Assembly: GCF_004295665.1 (NCBI RefSeq)
Contig: NZ_CP034759.1
Span: 2,666,001-2,730,000, forward strand
Length of the DNA stretch: 64,000 nt
DNA from: Litorilituus sediminis
Lineage (GTDB): Bacteria > Pseudomonadota > Gammaproteobacteria > Enterobacterales > Alteromonadaceae
Reading direction: 5' to 3'
This document shows positions 54,704 to 63,288 of this stretch, piece by piece. The notes below the pieces were generated by a model. The model was not told the origin of the DNA, did no database searches, and saw only the letters and a program-made list of their open reading frames with translations. The position numbers and the translations under genes are program-made. Position 1 is the first letter of the stretch. Every line of letters starts with the position of its first letter.

Positions 54704-54852
54704 TACGTACTTCCTTAATAAACCTCACTCCATTCTAACGGAAAAATAACGAATAACAATCCCCATTAAAAAAATAGCAGAATCAGTACCTTTAAGGGAT
54801 TAGCTAAGCAAGATAATTAGTTAGTCAAGGTAATAATTTCTATTGATAGTGG

Positions 54853-56316
54853 TTATTTTTTTCGTAAATACTGGATGGTACCTGTAATGGAAACGACAAC
54901 AAAGGCTAGCGAAGCCAGCAGCAATAGCAATAAGTAAAAATTGCCGATGTAATGTTGAAAAATGCGCAGATTATGCAACTCAAAAAAGAAGTTCCACAAA
55001 GCCATTTCAGCGCTGTCATTGATACTTTTTGGCATAGCGGGGAATTGCTTGTGTTGAGCAAATAACTTACCACGAAAATAATCAAAGACAATGACGTCAT
55101 CGCCACTTTGATGCACTGCCATGGGCATTAAGCCATTGCTTTGTTCGGCTAAGGTCACTTCGCTATAACTGTTATCACTCGCTTGCCATGAAAATAAACC
55201 ACTAAACGAACCTATAAGCAGGTTGCCGTTGTTTTGTGGTTGAAAAAGTGTTGCGCCCATACCATGTATTGGCGCAGAAAACTCAATAGGGTTAAAGGTT
55301 TGCTCGGGTTTGGCTTTACCTGAAAAAACACCATCATCGGTGAGCAATATCAATTGCTCATTAACAAAGGCGGCCTTGGTAATTTTGTAGGGAATGTTAG
55401 TGTTACCATGGCTTGAATAAACGGCCACAGGTGAAGCACTTGAGGCTATTAGAATGAGGCCGGGTGGTCTCATTACCATGGCTGTTGCGCCACTGATAAG
55501 TAATAATGGCATCAGTGCTAGACCCCAGCTATTGTGGTTCTTGGCTAACCAGCGAAATAGTCGGCCACCCTTAATTTTGCTTTTTCTCGACAGTAGTTTG
55601 CGCCTAACTAGCTTGGGAAATAACCAGTAGTACAAGCCACTTAAACTAAAGTAAATTACAGCAAGCGCGACTAAATCCATTAATAAAATGCCAAATATGC
55701 CCCAAATTTCACCGCTATGCATGGCGAAGATAAAGCGAAATAATGGCACTTCTTGCTGGCTGTCGGCTAACTTGATATTCAGATGGCTGATGCTATCTTG
55801 ATTGCCATGGCTGAGTTGAAAAAGTTGATGATTAGCGACAGCGATAATGTGGTGATTACTGGCATCTTGTCCGATTGAGACAATGCGCTGGCCTTGTGTG
55901 CTTGGGTAATAATGCCAAGCGCTGTTAGCAATGTTGTAGCGAAATAAGCCGTCTCTGCTACCGACAAAAAGCTGCTCGGTTGCTTTATCAAAATACAGGC
56001 TATAAATAAAATTGTGCCAAGGTTTGTTTGCCAGTGGGTTTTCTATCGCGTGATAACGATTGTTGGTGAGCTTGGCTAAGCCATTCTTACCGGCAACATA
56101 GAGCTCGTTATCACTTATTTGCGCCACGGTTTGGATAGCGCCGCGATTCCAGTTTTTGAAATGGTAATTACTTGGTAGGCTTTTAACTGGCACAGATAAG
56201 GATTCAATAATGCTTGGGTGGTTAAGCCCGATACCACTGATAGTAAATAACAGTAGTAATGGTATTAGCACTAAGCCTAATATTTTGTGTAACTTACCAG
56301 AGAGTTTTGATTTTTT
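54853..56316 (-). CDS. PepSY-associated membrane protein
   Basis: About 487 residues. TM1 (HKILGLVLIPLLLLFTISGIGLNHP) is the PepSY-type first helix. A periplasmic region with propeller-like repeats follows (LFVGSRDGLFRYN, LLIGSFSGLFSWQ). Further membrane helices lie near 220-245, around NSWGLALMPLLLISG, and at the C-terminus (GNFYLLLLLLASLAFVVVSITG). Such proteins are often encoded beside Fur-regulated siderophore receptors and are thought to act as inner-membrane reductases or assembly factors. I prefer the GTG at 56316 (VKKSKLSGKLHK) to a TTG at 56361; neither has a good ribosome site. Confidence 0.75.
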   Translation of the reverse strand, partial: KKSKLSGKLHKILGLVLIPLLLLFTISGIGLNHPSIIESLSVPVKSLPSNYHFKNWNRGAIQTVAQISDNELYVAGKNGLAKLTNNRYHAIENPLANKPWHNFIYSLYFDKATEQLFVGSRDGLFRYNIANSAWHYYPSTQGQRIVSIGQDASNHHIIAVANHQLFQLSHGNQDSISHLNIKLADSQQEVPLFRFIFAMHSGEIWGIFGILLMDLVALAVIYFSLSGLYYWLFPKLVRRKLLSRKSKIKGGRLFRWLAKNHNSWGLALMPLLLISGATAMVMRPPGLILIASSASPVAVYSSHGNTNIPYKITKAAFVNEQLILLTDDGVFSGKAKPEQTFNPIEFSAPIHGMGATLFQPQNNGNLLIGSFSGLFSWQASDNSYSEVTLAEQSNGLMPMAVHQSGDDVIVFDYFRGKLFAQHKQFPAMPKSINDSAEMALWNFFFELHNLRIFQHYIGNFYLLLLLLASLAFVVVSITGTIQYLRKK

Positions 56317-56434
56317 CACAGTTGATAATTCAGATGGCTTGCCCAGCAAGCTTAAGCTCAATAAGCTAACTGGGCAGTTAAAGGACCTTGGCTCAGGGCG
56401 TGTTTATCTTTGTTTAATAATTCAGCTGAGAGAT

Positions 56435-56514
56435 AAAACCCCTTTAATTAAGGCAAAAGTTGCGTAGTTTAGCCAGCTAAATCAGCAGCTTTTAACGCAA
56501 AGTAAAGGGGTTTT
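56435..56514. other. Large nested inverted repeat between receptor and PepSY genes
   Basis: AAAACCCCTTTA (56435-56446) and TAAAGGGGTTTT (56503-56514) are perfect 12-bp arms. Inside them TTGCGT pairs with ACGCAA, giving a long nested hairpin of 80 bases. It sits in the 314-bp gap 56362-56675 after the TonB receptor stop on the minus strand and may work as an attenuating terminator. Only four T follow the stem, so it may instead be a processing or mRNA-stability element. Confidence 0.6.
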
Positions 56515-56675
56515 AGCCTCAGCCCTAATACCTTAAAAGAAAAAGGGGCAATGGCTATTTTTAACATTAGCGGCATTAGTATTTACTTATTTGAAACAAC
56601 CAAACTGCGTTCATACTGCTTTGCTACTGATAAAAATAGCTCATTGCTGAAAATATCAACAAAGGTCAACATGCC

Positions 56676-58772
56676 CTAAAACTCAATAGAGAATTTAGCC
56701 TGTATGCTGCGTCCTGCAGCAAGTAATGATTCAGAAGCCGGTGTATAAGCTTTGTCGGTTAAATTATTACCTTCAAGACTTAGTAGCATCATGTCGTTTT
56801 TACCAAAACGTGTGCCTATGGCTAAGTTAACCGTGCCCCAGCCTGCATAATGGCTGATATCACCAGTATCACTTTCTTGCTCTTGCGCGTCACTCGCGGC
56901 GCGTACATAAGCATCAAACCAGTAGTTGCCGAGTAGATTGTGTTCACCAAAGAATTTAAAGCCAGCGCGACCATATAAGCTAGGTAAACCAGTTTTATCT
57001 GTAGTGAAGTCAGCCATTGTGGTTTCGCGATCAGACCAAGTGGCACTGGCGTAAATGTTAAATTGTGAAAAGTCTAAGGCAGCATCGAGCTCAATACCTT
57101 TGCTAGTAGCCTTGTCGGCATTAACATAAATATCATCCCTTGCTGGAGTTACGCAGTTATATTGAGTTTCGCTACAGGCAATGGTTGTTAGATATTCATC
57201 GGCATCAGTGTAAAATGCTGTGGTATCTAAAACGAAATTGTTATTGCGAAAGCGATAACCTAGTTCGTAGTTAATTGATTTCTCAGCTTCTAATTCAGCA
57301 TTAGGGTTAATGTAGGTGCCGGCAGCGGTAGCGCCCATAGCTGTTTGTAAAAGTGTCGGATAACCATAGCCTTGAGATACTACAGCGCGTATGTTTTGAT
57401 CTTTACTAATTGAGAAGTTGGTCGCAATAGAGCCTACTAGTTCACTGTCATCACTTGTACCGGCATGCAAACCTCGTGTTGAGCTTACAAGCTCACTTTC
57501 AACCCAGTAGTGACGTGCGCCTAAGGTAACTAGCCAGTCTTTAGTGATATCCCACTCATCTTGCAAGTAAAGTGCTTGCGTTGTTAGTGATGCTTCTTCT
57601 ACATGCGTTATGTCAGTATCACTTAATACTATGGTTGGCATAGGTGCTGGCATAGGCTTAGACATAAGGGTATGATTATTGGTGTTTTTAATGACGTCAT
57701 CTTTGATGTACTGTAAGCCAGCAATTAGATAGTGGCTTTTACCTAGCGTAAAATCAAATTGACCATTAAAGCCAGTGGTTTCTAAATCTTCATTGATTTG
57801 TGTATCAACCACCATGTCAATCATGCCGCCAGAGCGTGCAGGAATAGCCATTTCCATATGTTGTACAAATTCACGATCTACCGTTTGTGTATAAGCATCT
57901 AATTGGATTTTACTTAAAGTAGAGGAAATATTTTCCACGCGATAAAAGCCGCCAACTTTTTCTCTATCACGCTTTGGCATATCTAACATGAAGCCAGGCA
58001 TACCGGTAGCAATTTCAGAATTCATATTATATTGGTCATAACTTAAGCCAACAGTATGATTGCCTAAGTTATAAGCGCCGTAGGCCATGATACTGTCATT
58101 AGCAAACTTGGTTTCATCTAGCTCTCCCTCTGCCGTTTCGCGGTTGTCGTGATCGTTATCAGACCAAGATAAGCGATAATCAAAATCACCTAGCGCACCG
58201 TATGCAGAGGCACTATATTGAGTCCCTTGTGTTGCCGAGTCATAACCTGCGCTTAAGTTGGCTTGAATTGGCTCATCGCCGCCTTTTTTAGTGATAAAGT
58301 TAACCACACCGCCAAGCGCTTTTTGACCATATAACACTGAGCCAGTACCGCGTATAACTTCTATGCGCTCTACCATGGCAGGGTCGAGTAACAAAGGGGC
58401 GCCATAGGTAGAGTGGTCAGTCAATTCTTGACCATCAATTAAAATAGCAACACGTCTTGATGACTCACCGCGAATGCGGATCCGTTTCATACCTGCTGTT
58501 GCAGCATCTGAAATTTCTATACCAGGTACGTCGCGCAGTAAATCCGATAAACTTGATACGGCACTTTTTTCTATTTCTTCACTGGTGATCACAGAAGATG
58601 ATAGTGGGCTATCCATTAATCGTCGCTCGGTACGTGTTGCTGTAATGGTAATGGTTTCAAGATCAAGTGTTTGGTCAACAGATGGCGCTTCAGGGGTATC
58701 AGCTAATACTGTATTAGATAATGTTGTGCAAACGGCGAGGGCAATAAGAGTTGGGTAGCTAGGTATATTCAC
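56676..58772 (-). CDS. TonB-dependent receptor, probable iron/siderophore type
   Basis: 698 residues with signal peptide ending TVLADT. A TonB-box-like LETITITATRTER is followed by the plug (SSVITSEEIEKSAVSSLSDLLRDVPGIEI, RIRGESSRRVAILIDGQ, VERIEVIRGTGSVLYG) and a barrel ending in IQAKFSIEF with terminal Phe. The GTG start has GAGGAA upstream. Overall pattern is FepA/CirA-like. Two Fur-box-like sites upstream and the downstream PepSY gene indicate iron-repressed uptake of a ferric chelate; ligand unknown. Confidence 0.9.
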   Translation of the reverse strand: MNIPSYPTLIALAVCTTLSNTVLADTPEAPSVDQTLDLETITITATRTERRLMDSPLSSSVITSEEIEKSAVSSLSDLLRDVPGIEISDAATAGMKRIRIRGESSRRVAILIDGQELTDHSTYGAPLLLDPAMVERIEVIRGTGSVLYGQKALGGVVNFITKKGGDEPIQANLSAGYDSATQGTQYSASAYGALGDFDYRLSWSDNDHDNRETAEGELDETKFANDSIMAYGAYNLGNHTVGLSYDQYNMNSEIATGMPGFMLDMPKRDREKVGGFYRVENISSTLSKIQLDAYTQTVDREFVQHMEMAIPARSGGMIDMVVDTQINEDLETTGFNGQFDFTLGKSHYLIAGLQYIKDDVIKNTNNHTLMSKPMPAPMPTIVLSDTDITHVEEASLTTQALYLQDEWDITKDWLVTLGARHYWVESELVSSTRGLHAGTSDDSELVGSIATNFSISKDQNIRAVVSQGYGYPTLLQTAMGATAAGTYINPNAELEAEKSINYELGYRFRNNNFVLDTTAFYTDADEYLTTIACSETQYNCVTPARDDIYVNADKATSKGIELDAALDFSQFNIYASATWSDRETTMADFTTDKTGLPSLYGRAGFKFFGEHNLLGNYWFDAYVRAASDAQEQESDTGDISHYAGWGTVNLAIGTRFGKNDMMLLSLEGNNLTDKAYTPASESLLAAGRSIQAKFSIEF

Positions 58773-58799
58773 AGGGAATTCCTCTATACAAAATTTAAA

Positions 58800-58881
58800 T
58801 ACGAATAATTATCATTTGTTAAAAATTGTACAGAAAAGTTATCTTAATAAATACATTTGTTGCGAATAATTCTTATTTGCA
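58800..58881 (-). promoter_or_regulatory. Two Fur-box-like sites upstream of the TonB receptor
   Basis: TACGAATAATTATCATTTG (58800-58818) and TTGCGAATAATTCTTATTTG (58860-58879) share GCGAATAATTATCATTT-type sequence with the promoters of the twin sRNAs at 18546-18564. They lie 28 and 88 bp before the receptor start and fit iron repression by Fur. Confidence 0.7.
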
Positions 58882-58936
58882 TGTTCTAGATCAAGGTTTG
58901 TGGAAATTGAGCTCGCACAGTTAAAGCATCTCTTAA

Positions 58937-59416
58937 CTAGAGGTAGCCATGGGCACCTGCTACACCGCCAAAGACAGCAAGTAAGCTCAGCGCCAGTAAT
59001 AACCTATGCATATTGAGAATTTTGCTAAAGGTCTTTTGTGGGTTAGCTTGTGCTTGTTGCATAAACCAGCGGTGTAAAAATAGCGGCTCTAAAACAAATA
59101 ACACTAAGGTAAAGATAAACCATACTAAGGTCATTAAGTGTAACCACCAAAAGCTCGCATCTAGATAACGTTGCCAAGCGTTAAGAAACTCCAACATAAC
59201 ATACCCTGAAATACCCGCTGCTAATGTGGTCACTTTTGCCTGCCATGAAAACTTATGTTCAAGTCGTTCAAATAGGGCAATCTTCTCTTCATCTGAGTTG
59301 AGTGCTTGAATAGCGGGTAATAACACTGTGGTAATAAAGGCGACACCGCCAATCCATAGGACAATAGCAAGTACATGAATTGCGCGAGCTAAGGTAAATA
59401 ATTCAAAATCTATCAT
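58937..59416 (-). CDS. Small four-helix membrane protein (CopD-like)
   Basis: 159 residues with four membrane helices (ARAIHVLAIVLWIGGVAFITTVLLPA, ITTLAAGISGYVMLEF-like VTTLAAGISGYVMLEF, LHLMTLVWFIFTLVLFVLEPLFLH, LLLALSLLAVFGGVAGAHG). The pattern RxxHVLA.VLWIGG with conserved His resembles CopD/DUF2269-type putative copper or haem-related proteins. It lies upstream of the Fur-controlled receptor on the same strand, with 164 bp between. It may have a role in metal handling, but this is inference. Confidence 0.7.
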   Translation of the reverse strand: MIDFELFTLARAIHVLAIVLWIGGVAFITTVLLPAIQALNSDEEKIALFERLEHKFSWQAKVTTLAAGISGYVMLEFLNAWQRYLDASFWWLHLMTLVWFIFTLVLFVLEPLFLHRWFMQQAQANPQKTFSKILNMHRLLLALSLLAVFGGVAGAHGYL

Positions 59417-59588
59417 GGCTGTGCTGTCTGTTTGCTTATATTATGTCTACCAGTGTAAGCCGTTTTGATTAGCTTTTATTTGTTTATCATCATACTTTAT
59501 CGTCAATGTTGTGCAGGTGGTTAAGACATCAGTATAAATTATGGTAAGCTAGTCGCTATGGATGTTTGCTGTTGAAAAGGTAGCTTGA

Positions 59589-60647
59589 ATGAAAACTTGG
59601 CTTAAAGGTTACCTTTTGCTAGAAAAGGATATTGGTAGTAGTTCTTATCGAAAAGAGGTAACGGGCAATTTTGTTATCTTATTTTCATTTTTCTTATTAA
59701 TTACCTTAACCATAAGTAATTTCTTTTTTAGTAGCTTACCTATTTTCTACACAAATTTAGGCTTACTTGCCGCGCTGTTTCTGACCTTTTTTCTGTTTAA
59801 AAGTAATAAAAAGCATATTGTTCACGCTATAGCCGTTGTTATGTGTTTGGGCATTTTCCTGATTGTGTATATTAATCAGGGACAAGGTTATACGCCCATT
59901 TGGTCATTTCTCTTTATCTATTTAATTATGTCTTTGTACGGTCATAAGAAAGGTTTAGCGATTTCAGGGATATTTTTGCTGACCTTACTGGCTGTATTAG
60001 CGAAGTGGTTAGGAGAGGGTATTAGCTCGCTAGAGTATGTTCGCTTTGCTTTTGTTTCACTCTTTACTTTATTTTTTGCTTACTTAGCTGAGCTGTTGAT
60101 AGCGAGAACCTTTAAAAAGTTGCATGCCACGCAATTAAAACTAGAAAAAATGACTAAGACAGATGCCTTAACAGGGCTACATAATCGTCGCCACTTTAAT
60201 GAAACCTTAGTTGAAAAAATCAATAGTGCTAAGCGCAGCAAAGAGTTATTGGCATTGGCAATTATCGATATAGATCATTTTAAAATGCACAATGATAAAT
60301 TTGGTCACCCAGCAGGCGATGCCGCTTTAGTTGCTTTAGCTAAGCTACTGCAAGAGACCATGAAGCGCTCTGATGATGTGTTATTTCGACTCGGTGGTGA
60401 AGAGTTTGCTTTATTATATAAGCCAAAAGATGATGTTAGCGCCATTGCCTTGCTAGAGAAGATTAGGCATGCGGTTGAGCAATTAGATATCAGCCAAGGG
60501 GTTGTGGAGCGAATTACCATATCAGCGGGACTGTCATTAATTAAGCCGCACTATAACACCTCATTTGAACAGGTATATAAAGCAACCGATGATCTGCTTT
60601 ACCAGGCCAAGGAGTTAGGACGAAACCGAGTGGTGGTTTCGCCCTAA
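59589..60647 (+). CDS. Membrane-bound diguanylate cyclase (GGDEF)
   Basis: 352 residues. Six membrane helices fill residues about 25-180 with no periplasmic sensor domain. The GGDEF domain begins KMTKTDALTGLHNRRHFNE near residue 185 and has LAIIDIDHFKMHNDKFGHPAGD and the active site RLGGEEFALLY near 269 (GGEEF is an active variant). It makes cyclic di-GMP. AAAGGTAG precedes the ATG. Its 3' end is duplicated 2.6 kb downstream as part of a direct repeat, marking it as the left border of an insertion. Confidence 0.93.
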   Translation: MKTWLKGYLLLEKDIGSSSYRKEVTGNFVILFSFFLLITLTISNFFFSSLPIFYTNLGLLAALFLTFFLFKSNKKHIVHAIAVVMCLGIFLIVYINQGQGYTPIWSFLFIYLIMSLYGHKKGLAISGIFLLTLLAVLAKWLGEGISSLEYVRFAFVSLFTLFFAYLAELLIARTFKKLHATQLKLEKMTKTDALTGLHNRRHFNETLVEKINSAKRSKELLALAIIDIDHFKMHNDKFGHPAGDAALVALAKLLQETMKRSDDVLFRLGGEEFALLYKPKDDVSAIALLEKIRHAVEQLDISQGVVERITISAGLSLIKPHYNTSFEQVYKATDDLLYQAKELGRNRVVVSP

Positions 60648-60677
60648 TATGCTTTTAAGCAATTAATTAAGCTTTAG
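60597..60677 (+). repeat. 81-bp direct repeat, left copy (end of cyclase gene)
   Basis: Matches 63208-63288 at 78 of 81 positions by eye, with a 51-base identical core (60609-60659). This copy holds the last 17 codons of the cyclase gene plus 30 bp after it. The differences are at 60602, 60608 and 60660. Confidence 0.9.
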
Positions 60678-60797
60678 CATTAAACATCAGAATTACAGTA
60701 GTTTGGTTAGCTTTACTCAAATTATATTGACAAATGTCAAAAAGATGAAATATAAATGTAATAATTATGTAAAAAACAATTAAACGAAAGGACTCAT

Positions 60798-61375
60798 ATG
60801 TTAAATTCAAAGTTACTACTTCTAATTTTATCCGCACTTTTATTCATTCTTTATACGTCAAGCTGTTTTGCAATAGAACGCATATCCGTTCATGGGTAAC
60901 GCATGTCAGTTAGCTATGCTGTTTCTGCTATCGGAATTACTTCGGGAAACTGGAGCGATTGGGATGAGCAAGATGACGATATTATGGAAGAGATTTACGA
61001 GCAAGATGCGCGCAACTTATGGATAAGCAACCTAAAGATTGCCAAGGGACTATTGATTTATCTCCGAATGGTTGTTCTTCTGGAGGAGCAGGTGGTATGT
61101 GGGATAGTGTTTTTATTAGTGCCTGTAATGGACATGATTTGTGCTATACGACAGTCAATTCGGATAAGGGAGCCTGTGATTTAAATTTTCAAGTTGATAT
61201 GCAGGCAATCTGTTTATCTGATTATTCACACCCAACAGACCAAACAGTGTGCATGAACTTTGCTAATGAGTATTATAGTATGGTCGATCTCGTACCAGCT
61301 TCATTATTTTACGAACCTGCTCAAGCTGATGTAAAGTGCGTAATTTGGCAGGAGTTGGAAGCTAAAGTATGTTAA
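60798..61375 (+). pseudogene. Secreted phospholipase A2-like protein, interrupted by a stop and a frameshift
   Basis: AAAGGACTCAT precedes an ATG at 60798 encoding a signal peptide (LLLLILSALLFILYTSSCFAIE), but TAA at 60897 stops it after 33 codons. The same frame continues (MSVSYAVSAIGITSGNWSDWDEQ) to about 61015, where a shift to another frame is needed to reach the C-terminal domain (61019-61375). That domain has CNGHDLCYTTVNSDKGACDL, the His-Asp active-site pattern of phospholipase A2, and several paired Cys. The catalytic part is intact but lacks a signal peptide unless recoding occurs. Sequencing error could mimic both lesions. The end overlaps the next gene start (ATGTTAA). Confidence 0.65.
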
Positions 61376-62772
61376 TACGTAATGCAGTAAGTTTTATAAT
61401 TTCTATTTTTTTATATTTATCTATACATATTAACGCTTCTGCAAGCGAGTGCCTAAATTACGTTGGGACAGATTTTTTTTCACCTTATAGTAAAATTCTT
61501 GGCAACTATAGAAATATTCGAAGCTCTAGCCCACATATAGAGGATCTTGTGTCTATTGTTGAGATAAGGAAGCTTGTTAAAATTCATGGCATAGAAAAGT
61601 ATCTTGAAGGAGCTTTAGCTGGTTCATATCCAATGCATTTTAGTATGATGGGAGAACAAATGAATGCTCTCGATTTTGCTTTATTAAATAATATTAAGCC
61701 AGAAATTACGGATCGATTAATAGCTTCAGGTCTTAGAGAGTCATTAAAGTATTGGGAGTTACGGTTTAAATCTAATCCACAGTCTATATCCGTATTTGAT
61801 ATGTATCTATCATCAGGAAGGGACGTAAATCAAATTGGTATTTCGTACGATAGCAAGAGTTTGAATATTGGTAACTTTGCAGTTGCTAAAAACAACAAGC
61901 GCTTATTAAATAAATTTTTAAGTAATGGTGGAGAGCTATATTTGGGCGATTTGATAAACATATTGGACTTGAGTATTGAATCTCGCTTAATGTTCTCTGA
62001 TATGATTGATTTTGAAGAATATATAAAGAAATATGTAGAACAACAGAATGATATAGTGAAATTCAATCAAAAGCCCATTAACAATCCAGAGTACATCTAT
62101 TTTAGATCATGTCAAAACTTCAATGATTGGACACTTGAACAAGGAGAAGTAGCAGATGTTATAAAGCAAGCTAAAGATTCTTGTCCATCCAAAGATTTAC
62201 TTAAGTGCATACAGAATATTAATCCAATAGTGGCTGAGGTTTATATGCGCCGGGCACTCACTAAAGAATTATCGAAATTTAAAGTTAATTATTTAGAAAA
62301 GGCGAATGACTACTACTTATTAGATGATAATCAATTAGGGTATGTGAAAAAAGGAGGTTATTTAGCTTATGAAAAATTGCTCATTGATAAGGAACTGCAT
62401 CGTTATATAAAAAAAGATATCAACCATATAAAGTTATACCGCTTAGATGTAATTGCTTCAATTATTACGGGAAATGCAATTTTAACCAATTATTTGATTG
62501 AAACAATTCCGTCTATCAAGAATGACTTATATTTAGGGAAAAACCTTGCTTATTATGTAACTTTATACGGAAATAACAAAGAGTATTTAGATTGGTTTTA
62601 TAGTACCTATGGAAACATAAATCAATCATATGGAATAAGCTACTATACCTATAATTTAATTAATAGTGTTTCAGATCCTTCTGCTTATGAACGCATTCAA
62701 TTATATAGAAAAATGAAATATCAGGAGAATATGTTTGATAGGTTATTTCAAAAATCGACTTTAATAAAATAG
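61369..62772 (+). CDS. Secreted protein of unknown function with weak ankyrin-like repeats
   Basis: 467 residues, not recognised. A signal peptide (VSFIISIFLYLSIHINASASE) predicts export. The body is helical with repeated patterns such as MNALDFALLNNIKPEITDRLIASGL, LNIGNFAVAKNNKRLLNKFLSNGG and LAYYVTLYGNNKEYLDWFYS, resembling degenerate ankyrin units. Several Cys occur. It overlaps the phospholipase-like gene by seven bases, so the two were expressed together. Pairing of a secreted lipase with an exported repeat protein recalls effector/immunity gene pairs, but that is inference. Low GC and rare codons suggest foreign origin. Confidence 0.7.
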   Translation: MLIRNAVSFIISIFLYLSIHINASASECLNYVGTDFFSPYSKILGNYRNIRSSSPHIEDLVSIVEIRKLVKIHGIEKYLEGALAGSYPMHFSMMGEQMNALDFALLNNIKPEITDRLIASGLRESLKYWELRFKSNPQSISVFDMYLSSGRDVNQIGISYDSKSLNIGNFAVAKNNKRLLNKFLSNGGELYLGDLINILDLSIESRLMFSDMIDFEEYIKKYVEQQNDIVKFNQKPINNPEYIYFRSCQNFNDWTLEQGEVADVIKQAKDSCPSKDLLKCIQNINPIVAEVYMRRALTKELSKFKVNYLEKANDYYLLDDNQLGYVKKGGYLAYEKLLIDKELHRYIKKDINHIKLYRLDVIASIITGNAILTNYLIETIPSIKNDLYLGKNLAYYVTLYGNNKEYLDWFYSTYGNINQSYGISYYTYNLINSVSDPSAYERIQLYRKMKYQENMFDRLFQKSTLIK

Positions 62773-62781
62773 GTACTTTTA

Positions 62782-63162
62782 GTGAACCCTTTTATTTTTA
62801 AATGGATTAATAGATATAACAGTAGTATTGCTACCGCTATCTGGATAATTATTATTATCTATGTATTTGCAATTACGGACAGTTTTAGTGGGTTCTTTTT
62901 TGTATGCGGGCTATTTTCCTTTCCTCATGCGATAAGTCATTTTCTTATATTAAAACTAAGAAAGAATAAAGCACAAGTGATGCTGTTGATTAGCCAAGTA
63001 TCGTACGTAGTCTGGCTTGGTTATAAATATATTGATGTAGTGAAATTAAATAATGATCCTCAAGGAGCTATCCCGTTATATTTTTCATCAATTTATTATT
63101 TAATCATACTGATACCTCTTTGCTTTGTTGTTTATGTTATAGATAAAAAGTCTGATAATTAA
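62782..63162 (+). CDS. Small multi-pass membrane protein, unknown
   Basis: 126 residues with four predicted membrane helices (ATAIWIIIIIYVFAITDSF, GFFFVCGLFSFPHAISHFLIL, QVMLLISQVSYVVWLGYKYI, YYLIILIPLCFVVYVIDKK). GTG start nine bases after the preceding stop, so it belongs to the same transcript. No family is recognised. It is the last gene before the right direct repeat. Confidence 0.65.
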   Translation: MNPFIFKWINRYNSSIATAIWIIIIIYVFAITDSFSGFFFVCGLFSFPHAISHFLILKLRKNKAQVMLLISQVSYVVWLGYKYIDVVKLNNDPQGAIPLYFSSIYYLIILIPLCFVVYVIDKKSDN

Positions 63163-63207
63163 GTAACATATTGATTTGCTTTTATTAAAATATTTGCTCA
63201 TCAAATA

Positions 63208-63288
63208 CTTTATCAGGCGAAGGAGTTAGGACGAAACCGAGTGGTGGTTTCGCCCTAATATGCTTTTAAGTAATTAATTAAGCTTTAG
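63208..63288 (+). repeat. 81-bp direct repeat, right copy (end of pepD)
   Basis: Second copy of 60597-60677. It contains a dead fragment of the cyclase 3' end and, on the other strand, the stop codon and last codons of pepD. Offset between copies is 2611 bp. Confidence 0.9.

Larger units (their letters stand above)
60678..63207. mobile_element. Putative 2.5-kb inserted cargo segment between direct repeats
   Basis: The segment separates two genes whose 3' ends would otherwise face each other about 20 bp apart. It is more AT-rich than its surroundings, uses ATA and AGA codons freely, and encodes a broken phospholipase-like gene, an unknown secreted protein and a small membrane protein. No integrase, transposase, terminal inverted repeat or integron-type site is visible, so how it entered is unknown. 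Confidence 0.55.

Noticed and set aside
60903..61184. A separate 93-residue gene starting at 60903
   Set aside because: It is in frame with the signal peptide at 60798 across a single TAA, and its second half is out of frame with the conserved phospholipase region. It is better read as part of one broken gene.
60597..63288. Transposon with terminal inverted repeats
   Set aside because: The flanking repeats are direct, long and made of host gene ends, and there is no transposase or short terminal inverted repeat.
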